Source of the DNA: Bacteroidales bacterium
Lineage (GTDB): Bacteria > Bacteroidota > Bacteroidia > Bacteroidales > WCHB1-69
Reading direction: 5' to 3'
Assembly (NCBI GenBank): GCA_017527945.1
Contig: JAFXPL010000035.1
Location: 1-50,550, forward strand
Length of the DNA: 50,550 nucleotides
Part shown: piece by piece, positions 47,701 to 50,550 of the stretch
How the letters are laid out: each line of letters begins with the position of its first letter
Position numbering within the stretch: the stretch's first letter is position 1
Made by a program: the position numbers and the translations under genes
The notes under the pieces: generated by a model
What the model was told of the DNA's origin: nothing
Databases searched by the model: none
The model's input: only the letters and a program-made list of their open reading frames with translations

Positions 47701-48734
47701 ACGTGGAGAAACAGATCATGAGCGATGTGACCTTCGTGTTCCGCAGCGGCCGTTTCATGTATGTGGAGGACAACAGCGCGGCCCTGCTGATTTATGACTA
47801 CAACACGCCAGTCATCACCACCCAATACAACGAAGGAGACGTGATTGAGGGCGGTATTTTCGGAAAATACACGCTCTATCAAGGCATGGTGGAGATGCTG
47901 CCCACGCACAACCCCGCCGCTGCTACCGGAACACCCGTAACCGTCACTCCGACGGATGCCACCATCTCCGCTATCAAGACGCAATACGCTGACGTTTACG
48001 AAGCCCGATTAGTGCATTTGAGCGACGTAGAGTTCATCAGTGCCACCCAATTCGTGCAAAACGGAGACACTATGGCCATCTACAACCGCTTCAACAGTGT
48101 GACCACGGAGATTTCTACCGGCGACATCGCCGACGTGACCGGATTCGTAAGCTACTCCACCAATTACGGCTACCAAATCTACCCGCGCGACAACAACGAC
48201 ATCAACATCCATCCCGTTGTGGTGCTCGACACCGTGGCCACGCCCGAAATTTCCTTCTACCGTTCCGGCGAGTTCTACTTCATGCACCTTGCATGCGCCA
48301 CCGACGGTGCCGACATTCGCTACACTTTCGACGGCTCCGTCCCGGACGAGAACGCCAACTTGTTCACGTCAGACGTACCGTTCCAACTCAATGTGCAGTA
48401 CACCATCAAGGCCATCGCCATGAAAGAAGGCATGACCAACAGCGAAGTTGCCGTCTATGACTACAATCCGAGCGGTATCGCAGACCACGAGCTGCGCAAC
48501 AGCCTCATCGTCTATCCGAACCCCGCCATTGATTTCGTAACCGTCAGTGTCAAGGACGAGAGCACCGCCATCGAAAAAGCGGAGCTCTACAATGTTTACG
48601 GCCAATTGCTGCGCACCGTCGAGACAAACAGCAACAATGCCACAATCTCCATCAGCGACCTCGCCACCGGCACCTACATCGTCAAGATATTCAGCAACAA
48701 GGGCACGGCCTCGCTGCCCATTATCCGGAAATAA
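44730..48734 (+). CDS. Repeat-rich T9SS type A surface protein
   Basis: 1334 residues. After the signal peptide (to about 28) come six chitobiase/hexosaminidase C-terminal-like modules (about 180-250, 549-632, 638-714, 807-888, 900-975, 1170-1247) with the signature IYYTTDGTTPTSSSTLY or IRYTTDGTEP. Two DUF6359-like domains (about 256-434 and 977-1163; VANIAAFKAAAETNVEKQIM) and Ig-like spacers (443-545, 717-806) are interspersed. A type A sorting domain closes the protein (VYPNPAIDFVTVSVKD). The modules bind surfaces or sugars in other proteins, and no catalytic domain is visible. It is likely a surface adhesin or scaffold. It has its own promoter and a terminator. Confidence 0.9.
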   Translation: MKKNFIFFKTAAFMLCCLMGLAGLSFAQTTYTFSNYPSGTQYAENEVHVLDNNVTIVTNQCHFTTQLRVYSSATHDGNFYTYALPFYIDSLAFNMGYRTDDVNIYGSTDGTTWNLVGSIPVTVSNNQYANFGLSFGSSNYNFFKFDVDGDQQIRVTSMTIYYKPTGPSGNAAQMPSITPAPGIYTSTVTVTLFSETSNASIYYTTDGTTPTSSSTLYTAPFTVSQTTTVKAIATAAGYANSIVASATYTFPVSVNNIADFKAQTTANQPYLIANDVTYVFGQGNYTYVKDATGGLLIYGNTITTPYEEGDQISGLMGTRTVFADQVEMSASQNTDAATTNTGSVSPIVVTMSDLINNYSTYDAQLVTLENVNFPDGFTGENQTTVTQSGSSIVLYNRFNIDTTLAANTTLNVTGFAAIYNGSVQIYPRHNSDLSTQAPVLTPALAITAPADGSQFSTLDTLPIGVDIQNFTLGTDGYLKVESPLLTAAGLPSPAYLDQAGLNMLLQAVFSPLPTGTHTITASLVDMSQAALTPAVTATTTFTVTAPVLNAPVIAASGDEADADNSFYFNATVTMTAENGAEIRYTTDGTTPTEASTLYSAPFQITTSTTIKAIAVKTNWQNSDVTTLEVTITAPTVALPAFTPGTGTYADSVTFSIACTTENAEIRYTTDGTEPTETSTLYSAPVLLTNTTTVKAKAFKADWIASATATATYTIVYDPILTANATALNFSSTQLAQEITISGAHLADPITLSCDNTHFTVNPSSIANPNSNTVVTVTFDGTEPATGTLTIVSDTLSATIALAATAQLPAVVLTPATEVSDSLITVTMSCTVSDATIHYTTDGSEPDAQSATYSTPVVFNTPGTYTVKALAVKNGWENSDVTTGSYTINEPQAPDTVSAPIINPATDLYYEPQTVTITCADADAVIRYTTDGTTPTESSTTYNAPFTVSTTTTITAKAWKAGMVPSDNATVTISFPEQVANIAAFKAAAETNVEKQIMSDVTFVFRSGRFMYVEDNSAALLIYDYNTPVITTQYNEGDVIEGGIFGKYTLYQGMVEMLPTHNPAAATGTPVTVTPTDATISAIKTQYADVYEARLVHLSDVEFISATQFVQNGDTMAIYNRFNSVTTEISTGDIADVTGFVSYSTNYGYQIYPRDNNDINIHPVVVLDTVATPEISFYRSGEFYFMHLACATDGADIRYTFDGSVPDENANLFTSDVPFQLNVQYTIKAIAMKEGMTNSEVAVYDYNPSGIADHELRNSLIVYPNPAIDFVTVSVKDESTAIEKAELYNVYGQLLRTVETNSNNATISISDLATGTYIVKIFSNKGTASLPIIRK

Positions 48735-48756
48735 TACGAATCACTTCCGCCCAACA

Positions 48757-48797
48757 AAAAACGGAGCCCGACCCCATCGGACTCCGTTTTTTTTGTA
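48757..48797. terminator. Terminator between convergent genes
   Basis: An imperfect 14-bp stem (48758-48771 with 48777-48790, one mismatch), loop CCCCA and a run of eight T. Because A-rich sequence also lies on the left arm, it can work on both strands, serving the cargo gene and the channel gene. Confidence 0.85.
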
Positions 48798-48809
48798 TTC
48801 CATTAGCTT

Positions 48810-49655
48810 CTAATCGTTTTTCACATGCACATCCATCTGGTTGAAAGGGATTTCGAGACCGTTTTCGCGGAAGGCATTGTAGATTCCCTCGTTCAGCGAA
48901 TAAAGCGTGTCCCAATAATTTTCAGGGAGTGTCCAGGCATAGAGTCGCATGTGGAGGGAGCTGTCGGCGAAATCCTCAAGAGTGGCAAACGGGGCTTTGG
49001 GTTCATGCAATACCAACGGGTTGTCGGCGGCCACCTTCAGCATCACCTCCTTGGCTTTCTCCACCGACATGCCGTAGGCCAGTCCCACATCGATGGCCAC
49101 GCGGCGCTGTGGCATGTTGAAATGGTTGACCAACGACTTGGTGGCCAGTTCGGTGTTCGGTACGATAATCTTGCGGGCGTCATAAGTGCGCAACGTGGTG
49201 TTGAAAATCTGGATACTATCCACATATCCAGAATAGGGTCCCTGTTCGATATAGTCACCCACCTTGAACGGCTTGAGCAACAGGATGATGACACCGCCAG
49301 CGAAGTTCTGGAGCGTACCTTGGAGGCCCATGCCGATGGCCACGCCCGCCGCGCCGAGGATGGCAATGAACGAGGTCATCTGGATACCCATGATGCCCAT
49401 GGCTGTGAGGACAATCAGCACTTTGAGGAGAATGTCGATGAGCGAATGCAGGAACTCCTGCAGTGAAGGATCCACCTTGTGCCGCTCGTAAGCCCGCTTC
49501 ATCATCTTGTTAAGCAGGTTGATGAGCTTCCAGCCCACAAAAAGCACGATGCACGCCACCACAAATTTTGGCATGTAGTGGAACAGAACGTCGTTCAAAA
49601 ACTGCTTCGCCCCCGAGGAGAACGAATCCCATGTGTTCATTACTGTTCTTTCCAT
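48810..49655 (-). CDS. MscS family mechanosensitive channel
   Basis: 281 residues, close to E. coli MscS. Three transmembrane stretches are visible (about 29-48, 70-90, 92-125), the last with the pore-lining glycine/alanine-rich helix (AILGAAGVAIGMGLQGTLQN). The beta domain follows (FKVGDYIEQGPYSGYVDSIQ; TYDARKIIVPNTELATKSLV), then the cage domain. It releases solutes when the membrane is stretched by osmotic downshock. An alternative start at 49640 (MNTWDS) would remove five residues. Own promoter upstream. Confidence 0.93.
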   Translation of the reverse strand: MERTVMNTWDSFSSGAKQFLNDVLFHYMPKFVVACIVLFVGWKLINLLNKMMKRAYERHKVDPSLQEFLHSLIDILLKVLIVLTAMGIMGIQMTSFIAILGAAGVAIGMGLQGTLQNFAGGVIILLLKPFKVGDYIEQGPYSGYVDSIQIFNTTLRTYDARKIIVPNTELATKSLVNHFNMPQRRVAIDVGLAYGMSVEKAKEVMLKVAADNPLVLHEPKAPFATLEDFADSSLHMRLYAWTLPENYWDTLYSLNEGIYNAFRENGLEIPFNQMDVHVKND

Positions 49656-49687
49656 AATATCGGTTTATTCATTATTTATTTTCGGCC

Positions 49688-49696
49688 GCGAAAGTA
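49688..49696 (-). promoter_or_regulatory. -7 box of the MscS gene
   Basis: The minus strand reads TACTTTCGC 33 bases before the ATG at 49655, a weaker match to TAnnTTTG. Confidence 0.45.
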
Positions 49697-49832
49697 CAAA
49701 ATAATTGTTTCGCGACAAGTGCCTCTGTTTCCTGCGAAATCATCCCGAATATTTTAACTAATATTTGTTAATAATATTTATCAGTATTTCCAAATATCTG
49801 ATTATCAGCACTAAAAAAATTTCGCAAAACCC

Positions 49833-49864
49833 TTGACAACAGCGTTTTTCCGTTGTATCTTTGC
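49833..49864 (+). promoter_or_regulatory. Promoter of the Rpn-type nuclease gene
   Basis: TTGACA (49833-49838) is followed after 17 bases by TATCTTTG (49856-49863), 19 bases before the ATG at 49883. The arrangement matches the promoter at 109-140 exactly in both boxes and spacing. Confidence 0.7.
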
Positions 49865-49882
49865 AACCTAAAACTTGTCGTC

Positions 49883-50550
49883 ATGAAGAACTACTGCAAA
49901 TACTTCAGCCCTGTGACCGACGTCACCTTCCGGAAGGTCTTCGGCGAGCACATCGACCTCGCCGCCAGCCTGCTCAACGCCTTCCTCCCCCTGGAGGATG
50001 GACGCACCATCAGCGAACTGCACTACCTCCCGCCCGAACTGATGCCCAAGACCCCGACCCGCAAAGGCAGCATCGTTGACCTGCACTGCACCGACTCCAC
50101 CGGCGCGACCTTCCTCGTCGAGATGCAGCTCAACTGGGAGTCCGACTTCTTCAAGCGCGTTTTCTTCAACGCCTCAAAAGCCTACGTCCGCCAGCTCACC
50201 GAGGGGGAACGATACAAACTCCTGAAGCCCGTCTATTCCCTCAACTTCGTCACCGGCGACCTGCACAAGGGACTCAGCGAATGGTACCACCCCTACCAGT
50301 TCGTCCACATCTACCACACCGACCGCGTCTTCGACGGGCTCAAGATCGTCTTCGCCGAAATCGAAAAGTACAAGAAGCTGGCCGTGAAGGGCGACTCCAA
50401 GAAGGACCTGTGGATGCGCTACTTCACGGAGATGACCGCGGATACGAGGACGCCCGCGCCGGAGCTCCTCGCCGACCCCGACATCGCCAAGGCCGTCAAA
50501 CTGCTGGAGGTCATCAACTACAACAAGGCGGAGGAGTACCTCTACGACAG
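49883..50550 (+). CDS. Rpn/PD-(D/E)XK nuclease family protein (cut by window edge)
   Basis: The frame is open from ATG 49883 to the right edge (222 codons). The start MKNYCKYFSPVTDVTFRKVF and LNAFLPLEDGRTISEL are the classic opening of the Rpn/PDDEXK_2 family (often annotated as transposase). The catalytic motif is visible as SIVDLHC and FLVEMQLNW (Asp, then Glu-x-Gln). Family members nick DNA and promote recombination. About 60-100 residues are probably missing from the end. It is the second nuclease family of this fold class in the window, after the AAA-ATPase protein at 2533. Confidence 0.85.
   Translation, partial: MKNYCKYFSPVTDVTFRKVFGEHIDLAASLLNAFLPLEDGRTISELHYLPPELMPKTPTRKGSIVDLHCTDSTGATFLVEMQLNWESDFFKRVFFNASKAYVRQLTEGERYKLLKPVYSLNFVTGDLHKGLSEWYHPYQFVHIYHTDRVFDGLKIVFAEIEKYKKLAVKGDSKKDLWMRYFTEMTADTRTPAPELLADPDIAKAVKLLEVINYNKAEEYLYD

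Overview
The window reads as a chromosomal segment of a Bacteroidota bacterium, most likely order Bacteroidales. Three signals agree. Bacteroidota-type promoter -7 boxes (TAnnTTTGC) stand in front of many genes on both strands. Several secreted proteins carry type IX secretion system (T9SS) sorting domains of type A or type B. The gene content includes an S46 dipeptidyl-peptidase, an OprO/P-type porin, FISUMP domains, a DUF5618-like protein, an AAA-ATPase/PD-(D/E)XK protein and an Rpn-type nuclease. No rRNA, tRNA, CRISPR array or complete insertion sequence was seen. Species cannot be named from sequence alone.

Left end (1-5.3 kb) is decayed accessory DNA around two intact genes. It holds a partial DUF5618-like gene, an ECF sigma-factor remnant fused by deletion to the end of an outer-membrane barrel gene, an intact acyltransferase and an intact AAA-ATPase/nuclease gene. 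It also holds a 171-bp duplicate of that nuclease, a transposase scar, and a barrel gene cut by the scar. 5.3-10.4 kb holds a DPP11-like S46 peptidase facing a PIN-type toxin-antitoxin pair that is translationally coupled to two membrane acyltransferases. 10.4-14.5 kb holds three envelope genes: a short-chain fatty acid transporter, a porin and a Gate-domain membrane protein. 14.6-18 kb holds an orphan type B sorting-domain fragment and a convergent two-component pair (TPR histidine kinase and LuxR-type regulator).

18.1-26.5 kb is dominated by a 2596-residue surface protein with collagen-like triplets, phage-tail-fibre-like repeats, a coiled coil and three FISUMP domains, preceded by a small T9SS cargo protein. 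27-32.6 kb is a sugar/energy block: ROK kinase, phosphohexomutase, and an ADP-forming acyl-CoA synthetase carrying an unexpected ParB/sulfiredoxin-like insert. 32.6-38.1 kb on the minus strand holds an NtrB/NtrC-type two-component system, a lipoprotein prolyl oligopeptidase and a second DUF5618-like gene. 38.4-48.7 kb on the plus strand holds RecQ, three T9SS cargo proteins and a tRNA-dihydrouridine synthase. The right end holds an MscS channel and a partial Rpn-family nuclease.

Two classes of non-coding structure stand out. Intergenic tandem arrays with 7-27 bp units often start inside the stop codon of the upstream gene, and one ends one base before the next start codon. Related words recur in opposite orientations at distant sites. 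Separately, an ~88% identical 60-bp hairpin-rich element occurs twice, 18 kb apart and inverted, each copy flanked by its own triple repeat. The strongest protein novelty candidate is the acyl-CoA synthetase-ParB fusion.
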